Source of the DNA: Hesseltinella vesiculosa
Taxonomy: Eukaryota > Mucoromycota > Mucoromycetes > Mucorales > Cunninghamellaceae
Reading direction: 5' to 3'
DNA: 64,000 bases
NCBI GenBank assembly: GCA_002104935.1
Contig: MCGT01000011.1
Location: 372,001 to 436,000, forward strand
The notes below the pieces were generated by a model. That model made no database searches, was not told the DNA's origin, and worked only from the letters and a program-made list of their open reading frames with translations. This document shows positions 34,473 through 45,932 of this stretch, in pieces. Numbering within the stretch: the stretch's first letter is position 1; each line of letters begins with the position of its first letter. The translations under genes and the position numbers were made by a program.

Positions 34473-36738
34473 ATGGACATTGGCGCTTCTCAACTCTCAG
34501 TCCTCATCAAAAAGAATGTGCTCCCCAGCGACAAACTGGGCAATGACCTCGGCACCAATTTTTGTAATACCGCTTGGTTTTTCCCAGTACAACCCACTCA
34601 CACCTCTTTTTTCTTAAAAAAAAAAAAAGTGGATTACAGTGAATGGATGACCAATGATTTTATTATTGATGCCGATTTAGACAGCTTGCCCAGCGCCACC
34701 CCAAAGCCAGAGGCGCCGCAAGTGGTCCAATGGGGTCCCCAAGAAGGAAGCGAAAATGCCTTGATCAGTGTTATATTGGAACGTACACCTGTACTAGCCA
34801 AGGGTCAAATGAAAGTTGTGTTTGGAAACCTAGTCTTGGACACCATCAGCCAAGGACACGCGCAGGAGGACCCACCGTCCCCTTGGATCACTCTCGTTGC
34901 TCGTGCCCCTCCGTTGAAAGATATCCAAGCCGGCTCCGACGGTCAATTGCCTGTCTCCATTAGTCATGTCGATGCACATCAACTGGTCACCGGCACTTGG
35001 GTCATTGGTGCATTTACCTATCTTAGCAGCCCTATCTTATCCTACGGTAAGGCCCCTCTTTGCCACACGAGAAAAAAAAAAAAAAACGCGCGGGCTATAT
35101 ATTTATTTTGCCGACGGCGGCACTTTTTTTTTTTTTTTTTTCTTTATTCAAAGGCGAACGAAAACGAACAGCGTCTCCCACATTGGCCGATGAGTATCCG
35201 CATAAAAAAGTGTATTCCACCACCCCCTCCAATGATGGTACATGCCAAGAAAGAACAAGAAAACCAGTGCCGTGATGCTGACGATCCTTTTTCTCATTTT
35301 AGATTGTCAACAGCTGCTCCATTTACTTGCTCCATTTGATGATCCTCTACAGCAAGACGGTCGTCCATCACTTGACATGTCCTCCTGGTTGAGCTCATCC
35401 ACTCCTCAGCACTTTGATGCTCTTCGTGCCTCCATGTACCCTTCACCAAAAGCAGGCAAGCTCCACTTAACTCAAACACCTGCCTTGCTCACATCCAATT
35501 TTTTTTTCTTAGATAAAATGTATGCTGCCAGGTCAAGTAATTTGTATGTCAACACACCTTCTTACATCAACACGACCGACAGTGTGTCGTCGGCTTCCTC
35601 TTTTAACATGCCCACTCCTCAACAACAGACACAAGCGTATTTCAACCACGCAAAAAAATCAACGATGCCCATGACACCCACCAGCTCCTCTGCCGCTGCT
35701 TCCACCCCTACCTATGGTAGCATGACTATCCCCACTAATTACAACGGACTGAGTAACACAAGCCATCCGTCGCCTCACTCCTTCTATGGCTATGGCCCCC
35801 CCAACCCACCGTCCATATCATCCTCAGCGGCCACCAACCCCTCGGCCGCTCAAGTCACCAGCAACATCCCCATGAACAGCATTAATCCTCTGGCTGGCAT
35901 TCTAAACAAGGCCAATCTTAAGATCTGCGGTGACTTGATGGTCATGACGGTGAACTGGACACCCTATGAATGGACCTGTGGCCGCCGCCTTGTGCGGTTC
36001 TGGCGAAGGCAAAACACGAGCAACCTCGAAAACTCGCAGCAAGTGGAATGTGGCTTTGAACCGATTGACTATTATGTGCACCAGCAGCAAATGCGCCAAC
36101 TACAGCTCCAGCAGCAAGCATCGCAGGCCACATCGCCTCACCACGCCACGCAGCAACCGCCCGCGCCACGCCCCCCTGTCGATCACCAAGTCATGACCAC
36201 CACCGACAACGGCAACAACCAAACCACGTACCTGGTCGTATCCTGCATCTATTGGCGTGAGCGCAATGACTACTTCATCACCTCGGTCGACTGCATCTAC
36301 CTACTCGAGGGCCTCATCGGCGTGCAATTCACGGTGGAGGAAAAAAACCGGATCCGCCGCAACCTCGAAGGCTTCCGGCCCCTCACCGTCAGCAAGTGCA
36401 AAGCCGACTGTGCTGATTTCTTCAAACTCATCATGGGCTTCCCACATCCAAAACCACGCAACATTGAAAAAGACGTCAAGGTCTTTGCCTGGAAAACACT
36501 ACCTCACGCCCTTCGCAAAATCATCCGCAAATACACTCCTCACTACACCAACCCCTCTGTTGCTTCGGCCGCCGCAGCATCCGCCGCCGCTTCGCAATCC
36601 CTCCTCTCCCCCACCAAAGGCTATCCATCCTCTACTATGACTAATCAACATCTACCTCAGCATCCTCCTCCTCCCTCGGCCATCAGCACCGAAGACCCTA
36701 TGCTCCTTCAACAACCTCCGTCCTTTCTCTATTTTTAA
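34473..36738 (+). CDS. MedA (medusa)-like developmental regulator
   Basis: Homologue of the Aspergillus MedA/Acr1 family, nuclear regulators of conidiation, adhesion and biofilm. Exons 34473-34563, 34630-35046, 35154-35237, 35303-35455 and 35513-36738 give 656 aa. The N-terminal third is a beta-rich domain (SENALISVILERTPVLAKGQ, MKVVFGNLVLDTISQGHAQ). After Ser/Thr/Gln-rich linker comes the conserved core: VMTVNWTPYEWTCGRRLVRF, YLVVSCIYWRERNDYFITSV, GVQFTVEEKNRIRRNLEGFR, PLTVSKCKADCADFFKLIMG, FPHPKPRNIEKDVKVFAWKT. Intron 35456-35512 is GC-AG. Introns 34564-34629 and 35456-35512 are both multiples of three without stops, so unspliced forms stay in frame; the first may not be an intron. Confidence 0.85.
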
Positions 36739-36982
36739 TTTATTTTACTTATCAAAATGTGGGCGTTCACGTTTTTCAATGAAATAATAAAAAAAAAAAA
36801 AACGCTATGCACCTGTTACGTAAAAAAAAAAAAAAAAACCAGTGAGGGATGAGAAGGGGGTAAAAACCTTTGTTGATTAGGGAAAAAAAGGAGGATCATT
36901 CAATTTGGTATCTTTGGATTTGGCAAGGGGAAGAAAGAGGAGGGGCGTAAAGGAGGCGAACTCAAACGACAATAAAAAAGGT

Positions 36983-39507
36983 TTATCCAGGTGGACTGGA
37001 GGTCGATCGGCCGAACACGCGCCCAGATCCAATAACGATACGTGAGGGGCTATCAAAGATATTTCGATCGGACGCTTGTTGAGCCCATTCACCTGCTTCA
37101 TTTGGCGAAGACGCCTCCTCCTGCGGCGATGGATGGTTGGCATACATGGACTTCAAGGTCACAGCATCATCAGAGTCATCATGGCGTCGCCGTCCACCAT
37201 CATAGTGCACAGGCGTCGACACCCCGCCGTCAAAGGACAAGTCACGGATCCCAGCCAGCATGTCTTGGTTGGCACGTTCCATCTTCTTGCGTTTTTCCCG
37301 CCAGTACTCGGCCAGCGTCTGATTGCGGGCCTGGACATGCTTCTTGGTCAGCAGCGGCTTGAGCCATTTGTCATCAAAAGACATAAACCAGTGGGGTGGC
37401 GAGGGCTCGTCAATGGGGGCTCCCAAGGGACCTGATAAAAGTCCACCGATCGACACATCGGATGGGTCCTGTTGGCGGTAGCGTCGCTGAGCACCGTTGC
37501 TGGCTGACCCACGAGGCCCATGGCTATGATGAGAGAAAAAGGCGTCATCACCATCGTCGTCGTCGTCGTTGCTGTTGTTGCGATGGTCAAACGGGTCGTT
37601 CTCTTCATCCATCATCAGTAGGTGTTCCTCAGCCTCATCTGCTTGGTGCTGGCGTTGCTGTCGTCGTTGCTTGCGTCGTTGAAGGTCGCGCTGGCGTCGA
37701 AGCCGTTCGGCAGATGAAAAGTACGAAGGATCAATGTCTTGTTCGTCTTCGCTGCAGGAGTCGCCGGGTTCCTCCACCCCGGTCTTGATGTTCAGCACCT
37801 GCAGCATCCGGTTGGTCGTGCCGCCAAAGATCAACACTGTTAGCACCACCACCGCTAGAATGGTCGTCCGCATCGCCGAGCCGCTTTCACCCGAAAGACT
37901 GGATGCCAAAGCAAAGGCCACCGCACCACGCAGTCCAGCCCAGAAGAGCATGACCTGATGGGATCTTGGCAGTGGTTCAGGCTTGCCCACCATCCGGCAA
38001 ATCAGATTAATCAGCCATGACAAGGGTGCCACCGAAGCATAGCGAGCCACACAAATAAACAGCTAAACAAAAATAGGCAAAAGCAAGGGTGAGTTGCACA
38101 GCTTTTCTTTTTTTTTATGCAACGTGCTGTGGTGACCGTGATAAAGATGGGCTTGTATTCTACTTCTGTCTGGGTAAAGAGGTTGACGCCGAGGTAGATG
38201 AAGATAAAATTTTCAGAGAGCTGCGACAGGATCTGGAAGATGTAGCGAGTGGACCGTTTGGTGCGCAGCGACATGTTGTCATAGGCATAATGCTTGAGTG
38301 TGATACCGGTGAACAGCAACGTGACTATACCAGACATTTCGGTCGCATTGGAGAAGAGGTAGCTGCTGTAAGCCATCAGGCTGATGAGGCATGCCTCGAT
38401 ATTGGGGAATCGATACAGTTGCGAGTACTTGAGCATCAAGGCCACTGCCACCCCAAATAGGATGCCAATCAGCATCGAAGCCGAAAACACACCAAAGAAG
38501 AGTCCAATCCCTTTGAACACGTTCACTGCATGCAAGTCCTGGCCACGGAATTTTCGCAAGGTTCTAGAAAAATGAAAGGTCAGCCTTTTGCCATTTGTCT
38601 TTTTTTTTTAACAAAGCGAGAGATGGACGTACTCGGACAGCACAATAGCAACAGCGTCATTGAGTAATGATTCACCTGAAATGACCGAGAAAAGCTGGGG
38701 ATCGACATTTAACTGGGAAAAGATGGCCAGAATCGTCACAGGGTCTGTGGCCGACAAGATCGAGCCAAAAATCATGCTGTCCAAAAAACTAATGTGGATG
38801 CCTTCCAAGTGCAGCAGTGCATATAGGAACGTCAGTACCCTAACATAGGCGACAGAGAAAACGATATCAAGAGCCATTTCTCTCTGCTTGCTTTCAAACT
38901 GCCGTCTTACCCCGTGACCACCGCGGCAATAAACGTTCCAATCATTGCAAACGTTAAAATGGTGCCAAAGTTGTAAAAAAAATTGCGCTAATAAAAAATA
39001 GGCTATCAGCTCGTTTCCCTTTGTGCCACGTTTCTTTGTGGGTGTGTGCGTTGGAAAAAAGAAAAAAAATTACTCGTTTAAGTTCATAGCCAGAGTTGAG
39101 GATAATCGGAGGGAGTAGCAAGTTGAAAAAGTACCCTTGATTGAATTGCATCATCTTTTGAATGATAGTCCCCGGTGACAGCTTGATAACCAGGCCAACA
39201 ATCATCCCTGCCATCCAAACCAGTCAAAGAACGATTCAAAAACAAAAAAAAAACCGTAAGCACAAAGGAAAGCTGATGAGCTTTTGCTGTGGCTGCAATG
39301 GTCGTCTATGATTCGTGACGTACCTGCCATGATAGACACAACGGTTTCGTGAATCGCTCGTATTTTGCGCAGCTGGAGGTAGTAGCTTGTCCAGAGCGCC
39401 CCAATCAGCAAACTGACCAAGATAAGCAATGCCCAAGCCGAGTACATTTCTTCTTCCATGGGTTCGTCTGGTGCCGGGCCGGATGGATCGGTTTCATTGG
39501 CATTCAT
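36983..39507 (-). CDS. Endosomal/vacuolar Na+(K+)/H+ exchanger (NHX1-like)
   Basis: Electroneutral cation/proton antiporter of the NHE/NHX family, predicted to alkalinise late endosomes. Exons 39507-39324, 39207-39074, 38987-38911, 38839-38633, 38563-38137 and 38062-36983 give 702 aa. Family signatures: [19 protein letters not shown] (amiloride-binding type helix), [37 protein letters not shown], [17 protein letters not shown] [17 protein letters not shown], and [18 protein letters not shown]. The membrane domain ends near residue 430; the C-tail is long, acidic and Arg/Gln-rich, with an Asp/Asn run. A longer ORF starts 35 codons upstream with a hydrophobic stretch that could be a signal sequence; I chose the inner ATG. 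Converges with the MedA-like gene, 244 bp apart. Confidence 0.92.
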
Positions 39508-39631
39508 CGCAACAATAAATAAGCCTTTTCGAAGCAATGGGAATGGGACAAGAAAAAAAGGCAGGAAGAAAAAGCGCCAAGCAAAAAGAACGGGCCATTT
39601 TTTTAAGCTCAAAAAAAAGCACGTGTTTATT

Positions 39632-40432
39632 TCATGACTCTTGAACGATGCTACCTGGAGGGTTGGTGTCTTTTTTCAGCGATTGCATGATTTCCTTCAT
39701 TCGCTCAGTATCACCTGTTGGTGTGCCACATTCTTCCACCACGCGTTGCCACACATTGGCCGATGCTTGTATCGAGTCCCTCTTCTTCATGGCTTCTTCC
39801 TCGCGCCGCCTTTTTTTGTCCAATTGAGTGAGCGTGCCTCGACGTATATCCTCTTCTATCACTTACCTATTGGCTTCAATAGCTTTTTGCTTCTTGTCAT
39901 TATAATCTTCATAGAATTTGTCAATGTCTTGATGCGCCTGTTCGATCGTCGCCTTTTTTGTTTCCTCGGCCGCTTTGTCTCGTTTGTCGATCAATTCCTT
40001 CAGGTTGGCCATCCACTGTCTATTTGAATAAGCCAACCGTCAGTGACCATTGCATGGCTGGCGCTGCATTTTTTTTATGATGTTTTACTTGACAGTCTCT
40101 GGCTCTTCTTCAGGGACAACGGCATGGTGCGGCTAAAAAAGGAAACCGATTGACATTGGCTCGTCTTCTTATTTTCATCTACCCTGACTCACTTCAGCCA
40201 CATCCATGGATTCTTTGGGGGTGGTAAACGATGGCGAGTCAAAGGGTGTGCCGTCCAAATCAGCATTGCTCACAATTGTGGCATCAAACACGGAGGGTGA
40301 CGGCAGCACTGGCGTTTCCATGGGTGACATATCATTTTCAAAAAAATCGGCATCCTCGCCTAACGCCGCGCGCTCCCGAGCCAGAAAATCCGCTGTGGGA
40401 TCATCATTTATAATATCAATGTTATCTGACAT
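39632..40432 (-). CDS. CLC1: Clathrin light chain
   Basis: Regulatory light chain that wraps the clathrin heavy-chain hub in coated pits and vesicles. Exons 40432-40193, 40132-40089, 40019-39867 and 39809-39632 give 204 aa. The N-terminal half is acidic and unstructured (DDPTADFLARERAALGEDAD). The second half is the heavy-chain-binding coiled coil (NLKELIDKRDKAAEETKKAT, YNDKKQKAIEANRRREEEAM), then the conserved C-terminus VWQRVVEECG ... MKEIMQSLKKDTNPPGS. The third intron (39866-39810) ends in AAAAAAAG with no pyrimidine tract; skipping it would leave an in-frame stop. The NHX start lies 124 bp downstream. Confidence 0.9.
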
Positions 40433-41110
40433 GAATTGTAGAAAAAAAAAAGTTTGAAAAAGAAAAGCAACCGAATGAGCCTCGGAAAAAAAAAAACCTA
40501 GCGCACTAGGACCCCTGCCTCTCACGCAGCAACAAGAAAAAAAACCAGCGAAATCCAGGCAATCCTAGCCGTTCGATTATTCTACCAGTTTAGACATCGG
40601 CCTCTGGCCTCCCGACCTTCTGTCTCTTTTTCCTAAAGAGACCCGTGAATTTTTAAACATGGTCGTGCTTCGGTAAATACTGCAAATGATTGCAGACAGA
40701 GACAGACTCGATGTTGCATGTTAAATCCACCCTTCCAATGAGTTTGGTGGGCGGTGGGCGGACATTGAACAAATGCTTTTTAAAAAAAAATCTGTAGCAA
40801 ATGGTAGCACTTGATGATGAGTGAAAATGGTGAAATCGGAAACCTCAAGATGCCTTGACGACAAATTAAGCTTACGAACAAGTCCTATATGCTGTCTGTT
40901 CATAAGTTTTAGCAAGCATACAAGCCAATGGCAAGCTGAGATCGGCTATAGCACTTGGCGAGCATCTCGCAGCGCAGTAAATAGGGAACGCAGCTCGACA
41001 AAGGTGTTTTTTTTTGGTGGTTTTGAAGGTGAAGGATTTCAGAAATTGGAGGGAAAAATAACACTTTTATATACAGGAGGCGGAGTGAAGGAAGAGGACA
41101 GGAAGGAGCG
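40433..41110. other. Intergenic between clathrin light chain and SET gene
   Basis: 678 bp between two minus-strand genes, holding the clathrin promoter and the SET gene's 3' region. A/T runs are present; ORFs at 40821-41183 (+) and 40721-40915 (-) have no family signal. I saw no tRNA-like fold around the short GC-rich stretch near 40560-40640. Confidence 0.4.
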
Positions 41111-42646
41111 CTACTCATCTTCGACTTGCTCCAGATACGCCAACACAACAGGGTCACTCATCCATTCTTCAGAGAGCCGGTGAAGGGCTTGGACAGCTTG
41201 TTCCAGCCGCAGCTTTTCTTCTTGTCGATAGATGAGCATGGATTTGGCAAGACCAGTCAGGACCGGACGTTGGTCCAACAGATCGTCATAGGCCGCCATG
41301 GTCCGCAGATGGTAGCTGGTGGCGTCCAATAGCATCATGGCAGCACGGAGTTGGATCACCAGCGCATGATCCAATAGGTTCACAGCTTCGTACACATCAT
41401 CCAGGCTGGTGAGACGGGTGTCTTGTAGATAGGCCACAATGCTTGGCTGGTCCTCCTGGCTGGTATCGTCGTTGTCGTCCGCTGTTGACAATCGACCCAT
41501 GGCGTTGCTGAGGTCATCACCAGATGAGGTTTGCTGAGTCTTGCCGTCTGGCCCTCCAGGTAAAAACCGCAGGCCATCTTCTCGATCCATCACCACCAGA
41601 TACATCATGGCAATGCTTGCTCGGCTCCAGCCAATGGTGAGAAGCGCATCGTTGTCCTGGCCCGGGTCGGTCGGCAGGTCTTCGAGAGTGAGGCGTGGTT
41701 GGAAATCGGGTAAGTCGGCGAGCCATCGTCGTTTACATTGGGTTTCTGGGTCGCCGTCGTTGGGGTTCAGCATGGGCTGCAGGGAGAAAGTAGAGACGTC
41801 GGGGTTAGGGTTGTGGGCGAGGCAGAAGCCATGGACAAAGAGCAGCTCCTGGTTGGGCTTGTCACCATAAGAGAGGCACAGTTCCTGCTGTGGCTGATAG
41901 TGGCTGGTGGGCTGGGTCGGTACAAGCACAAGATCGCCATTGTCAGCGTCCAACTGCCAGCGGATGGTGGGCAGGAGCGAATGGTTTGCAAAGTCGAAAA
42001 AGGGGATCATTGCGAGCCGGGTGCCTGTGCCGGCTCTGTCCAGATCTACGACGCGCGACCAGAACAGGGCATCTGCATACACCCAGCCTTCCAGGGTCAG
42101 CTGCTGGACCCATGGTGCCTTGGTCGCTTGCAAGCGTTCCCATTCTCGCTGTAAGAGATGTTGCTTTGCTCGGATGGAGGTGCCGACACTTGTTCCTTCC
42201 AGCACTACAAACGGCGACAGCTCCTGTGTTCCGGCTGTGTCGGTGTCCAAGAACAGCACATGGTTGCGTTTCATCCAATCGAGCGACGGCAGCACGTCGA
42301 TATAAGGTTGCCACTTGGATGTCGTTTCGCTGTGAGCGATGCACAGCTGTCGAGCCAGAAACACACGGAGGGCCATCTTTTGTTGGCGTTCGTATAATAG
42401 TCGATCGTGTAGTGATTTGTCTTTAGGCTCCAGCAGATCATCGAGCGTCTCGGCCAGCGTCGGGTCCTGGTCAACCACGCAAGGCGCCGTCAGAAGCAAC
42501 GCCTGTGGGATGCGTACCAGCCAGTCGTCTTGATCCTTGAGTGTGTCCGTTAAGTAGAGGCCTGTGCCTGCATAATCTGTTTGCTTTGCAATCGAGTGAT
42601 TCATCTTGATCCCTTGATCTTGGCACCAAGCAACAAATTCATCCAT
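41111..42646 (-). CDS. SET-domain protein lysine methyltransferase (EFM1/RKM/SETD3-like)
   Basis: Non-histone SET methyltransferase of the Rubisco-LSMT/SETD3 type; fungal relatives methylate elongation factor 1A or ribosomal proteins, so a translation-factor substrate is inferred. Intronless, 511 aa. N-terminal SET half: FVAWCQDQGIKMNHSIAKQT and GTGLYLTDTLKDQDDWLVRI; the large inserted region follows; SET-C motifs are AMIPFFDFANHSLLPTIRWQ (NH motif) and LCLSYGDKPNQELLFVHGF. The C-terminal helical half is LSMT-like. The ORF extends 20 codons further upstream into a hydrophobic stretch; the chosen ATG is better placed. Head-to-head with PRP38B, only 128 bp between the starts. Confidence 0.88.
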   Translation of the reverse strand: MDEFVAWCQDQGIKMNHSIAKQTDYAGTGLYLTDTLKDQDDWLVRIPQALLLTAPCVVDQDPTLAETLDDLLEPKDKSLHDRLLYERQQKMALRVFLARQLCIAHSETTSKWQPYIDVLPSLDWMKRNHVLFLDTDTAGTQELSPFVVLEGTSVGTSIRAKQHLLQREWERLQATKAPWVQQLTLEGWVYADALFWSRVVDLDRAGTGTRLAMIPFFDFANHSLLPTIRWQLDADNGDLVLVPTQPTSHYQPQQELCLSYGDKPNQELLFVHGFCLAHNPNPDVSTFSLQPMLNPNDGDPETQCKRRWLADLPDFQPRLTLEDLPTDPGQDNDALLTIGWSRASIAMMYLVVMDREDGLRFLPGGPDGKTQQTSSGDDLSNAMGRLSTADDNDDTSQEDQPSIVAYLQDTRLTSLDDVYEAVNLLDHALVIQLRAAMMLLDATSYHLRTMAAYDDLLDQRPVLTGLAKSMLIYRQEEKLRLEQAVQALHRLSEEWMSDPVVLAYLEQVEDE

Positions 42647-42774
42647 GGTGATCGTCAGGGTAAATATGATTGATAAAAAAAAAAAAAGAGAAAAAAAGGG
42701 AGACAAGCGGCAAAAAAAAAATGGCTTTCCTCTTTTGTTTCTCCCGTTATTTTTTTTTTTCTTTCCTTTGAATC

Positions 42775-43095
42775 ATGGCAGGCGACAGTAATTTACTTGA
42801 CACTTGGGGCAATGCCAATACCATGAACATGAACCCTATTGTGTACCAAAACATTCTTGAATCTCGTTACTACAAGACCTTGCTGTGAGTATCATTAGTT
42901 TTGTCCACTTCGTTTTACTTATTGATGTTTGATTTGTTTAGCGAAAAAGAGACGTATCATGAAATGGTGAATGAAATCTTCAATGAAGGTACTGGATCCA
43001 TTCCAATGGCTGTAAGACATCTTGTTATATGAGAGGTGCTTGCTTTGAGTGTTGGTTGTTGATCTGTTTGCGCCCGGCTCACCTCTTTTCTTGCT

Positions 43096-43131
<36 letters not shown>

Positions 43132-44044
43132 GTTGATGGATGTAGTGTCTCACGTCAATCCGTTTGTGACCGGCACAACAGCCTCAACAGCCTTTTGCTG
43201 TTTGTATAAGCTCTGGAATATGCGTTTGACAGTCAAGCAATTGGAAAATATGATTGAGCGTCGCGATTCACCTTATATTCGTGCCTTGGGCTTTTTGTAT
43301 CTGCGGTATGTGTGTGCGCCGGAACAGCTATGGGACTGGCTCGGCTATTACCTTGAAGATGACCAGCAAGTCAACCTGTCCAACTCGCCCAAACCCAACA
43401 TGAAGTACGTTTTTTATTTAGCGGATGGCACACCCATGTCTCACCCTCTTTTATAGATCCATTGGGGCTTTCTGCCGTATGCTGCTGACCGAGCAAAAGT
43501 ATCTGTCCACCATGCTTCCACGTATTCCTGTACTGATTGCTCGAGATATAGAAAAAAAATTGCAAGACTATGACCGTGAAAACAAAAAGTAAGGGCAAAG
43601 GCATGATTGGGAAGGGTGGGAGGTCGGTTGGCTGACCAGCGCCCTTTTTTTTTTGTGGGAAATCATAGGGACAACGACAACCAAGCATCCAACCGTCGCC
43701 GGGATTCTCGCTCACCAATCCGTCGACGTGACTCTCGTTCACCTATTCGTCGACGTGATTCAAGATCCCCTCCTCGACGCCGTGATCACTCACCCTCCCG
43801 TCGCCGTCATGATGACCACCGCCGACGCGATCGTGGCCAGCAGGATGACTACCGCCGACGTCAACGCAGTGAACGGGATGAACTAGACGACTATGAGCGC
43901 CGCCGACGCCGTAGCCGTAGCCGCTCTCGCTCCCGTGATCGTCGTCGCCGCCACGATGATCGAGATGATGATTTTGGACGACGACCAAGAAGACGCAGCC
44001 CAAGCGTTACCCGAGATCGACCCGGTGAATACAGACGCGACTAG
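42775..44044 (+). CDS. PRP38B: Pre-mRNA-splicing factor 38B (PRP38 family with RS tail)
   Basis: Spliceosome-associated PRP38-domain protein. Exons 42775-42884, 42942-42988, 43146-43404, 43457-43588 and 43669-44044 give 307 aa. The domain is complete: TWGNANTMNMNPIVYQNIL, ESRYYKTLLEKETYHEMVNE, VSHVNPFVTGTTASTAFCCL, YKLWNMRLTVKQLENMIERR, SPYIRALGFLYLRYVCAPEQ, LWDWLGYYLEDDQ, MLLTEQKYLSTMLPRIPVLI. The final exon is an Arg/Ser/Asp-rich RS domain (repeated RRRDSRSP units) as in metazoan PRP38B, separating it from plain yeast Prp38. The intron 42989-43145 contains about 33 consecutive T residues. Confidence 0.93.
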
Positions 44045-44097
44045 GCATCGGTCGGTAGGCTGTTCATGGAAAATAAAAAGACCCCCCGGTGTTTATT

Positions 44098-44946
44098 TTA
44101 TTTTTGCTTTTCACGCAGCTCCTTGCCAGAGACATAGGCATCAATCAATTCACCGAAATCCTTGCCCTGAGTAAAGGCCATTTCTAATTCATGAGGATGC
44201 ACAGGAGCATTGTCAGGGCGTTGCAAAGTACCTATTTAAAAAAAATGAGTCTTTGGACAGCACCGAGCAACGCCTCTTTTTTTTTTTTTTTTCATACCGG
44301 CACCCCAGTAGGAGCCACCAAGCACTTCCTTCAAGTTGGCGAGATGCGAGCTGCGAGGGCCAAAGGGAACGTAACGGATACCGTGGTGAGCGAAGAAAGG
44401 CATCATGGACATGGAAGTGGCTTCTTGACCACCGTGGTTGGATCCAGTAGAGAAGAAAGTGCCAGCAAACTTGCCATGGAGATCACCGCGAGCCCACAAA
44501 GCACCAGTGCCATCCAGCATACCTATATACCATCATCATCAAAGTAGTAACGGTCAGCACCAATATTTTCTCCAGGCAACGTGCTACTGTGAATACCTTT
44601 TAGTTGGGAAGGTACCATACCAAAACGAGTGGGTACGCCGAACAGGATACCATCGGGTTCGACAAGCTGTTCAGGGCGGATCACAGGCAAATCCAATTTA
44701 GGAGCAGCACCCACCTTTTTCAAGATTTCTTCAGGGAGTGTTTCTTGCACTGGTGTAAAACAAAAAAGGGTCATTGATCTGGGAGTGGGTTTGTCACGAA
44801 AAGATTTTTTTTTTTTTACCTTGATACATTTGGGTTTGCACACCGCTGGCTCTCAGGCCCTTTTCGACTTCAACAGCCAACTTATGGACATGGTGGTAGA
44901 CAGAGTAAAGGACAATATAAACTTTTCCGTTGCGAACAAGAGACAT
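44098..44946 (-). CDS. WrbA-type NAD(P)H:quinone oxidoreductase
   Basis: FMN-dependent two-electron quinone reductase of the WrbA/Pst2/Ycp4 family, an antioxidant enzyme often peripheral on membranes. Exons 44946-44820, 44749-44597, 44522-44298 and 44231-44098 give 212 aa. Flavodoxin-like signatures: GKVYIVLYSVYHHVHKLAVE (FMN phosphate loop region), PDGILFGVPTRFGMVPSQLK, WARGDLHGKFAGTFFSTGSN, HGGQEATSMSMMPFFAHHGI, LGGSYWGAGTL. The upstream region has four ATTGG (CCAAT) boxes and a TATA-like TTTATATGG. Confidence 0.93.
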
Positions 44947-45009
44947 ATTTTATGTTGATGGATGTGGGTGTTGAACAAGATCAAAAAAGAGCATACGAAA
45001 AGGGATTGC

Positions 45010-45140
45010 TTTTTATATGGCAGGGGGATGGTGCGTTTTCATTGGCTGGATTTCGGCATTGGTGATCAGTCTCAGCGATGACAAAATGCTGACATGGCTT
45101 TCAAGCTGTGAATAAAAATCATTGGCTGCCATTGGCCAGT
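45010..45140 (-). promoter_or_regulatory. CCAAT-box cluster upstream of the quinone reductase
   Basis: ATTGG occurs at 45041, 45058, 45121 and 45131 (four times in 95 bp); read toward the reductase these are CCAAT boxes in the same orientation. A TATA-like TTTATATGG is at about 45012, about 65-75 bp upstream of the ATG. In fungi CCAAT is bound by the HAP complex; whether it acts here is inference. Confidence 0.45.
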
Positions 45141-45413
45141 AACAGACTGCACAAAAAAAAAAGACATTTTCTACCCCCTTTTTTTACTGGCGCTTTGTTT
45201 CATGACTTGGTGACACATGTCATAATCGTACAAGAGGGAAACGTGTGGTCAGTCAACAACAATAACAAAAAATAAATAAACATCATGGGTAAAAACCAGG
45301 CGCTTCTCTTCCTTCTTTTCCGATTTTCTTTTTGCCCTTGCTTCTTTTCTCAAGGCGCCTTAAGTTGACTCTCTTTTATCTTAGTGTTCTCTGCATTTGT
45401 TCTCTGATGGAGC

Positions 45414-45932
45414 ATGGCCAATGAAAAGCAAGCCTCAATGCCTACCAATCAAAAGGACGAAGCCAACGTACCGGATCGCTATTTTACCCCACAGCTGCGA
45501 CGATCCAGCAGTGCCTTTCAATGTAAGGTCGCTGGCTGTCCAACAGCCGAGACTAATGGTTTTTTTTATTGGGACTAGATTATACCCCAACGCCGCATCC
45601 GGAAACGGTCACCGTCAGTCTCCATGGTGTCCCTTCTGACAAAGATCCTTGCTGCTTGGGATGGTAAGCAAGTCCCGATAGTTCCAACCATTTTTTAATT
45701 TAATTCTGTTCAGCTTGCTTGCTTGTTTCTTTTGTTGCATGGTCAAAAACGATTCTGCCTCTGTCCTTCCAACTTCAAAACAAGGCTGAGCGTTTCAAAA
45801 TTCACCTCCATTTTATAAACTTTTTTTCCCCATTGTTTCAGGTGTCATTCATTGATCATGCTTTTTGATATCGAGCCAAAAATGGACATGCTTGCAGCTG
45901 CGTCTTTTTTGTGTTTTTTTCTGCAGACTTGA
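45414..45932 (+). CDS. Possible small hypothetical protein
   Basis: A candidate gene with exons 45414-45522, 45579-45663 and 45842-45932, 94 aa. The first two exons are the best supported: a clean ATG, splice sites GTAAGG/ACTAG and GTAAGC, and a protein-like DRYFTPQLRRSSSAFQYYTP. The third exon and stop are uncertain; alternative frames across exon 2 are also open. No family recognised. Confidence 0.35.

Noticed and set aside
39508..39612. Upstream ATG for the NHX exchanger (possible signal peptide)
   Set aside because: It adds 35 codons from a low-complexity tract and I cannot show it is used; kept as an alternative only.
42647..42706. Longer N-terminus for the SET methyltransferase
   Set aside because: The extra 20 codons come from a T-rich promoter stretch and are hydrophobic; the family starts near MDEFVAWCQ.
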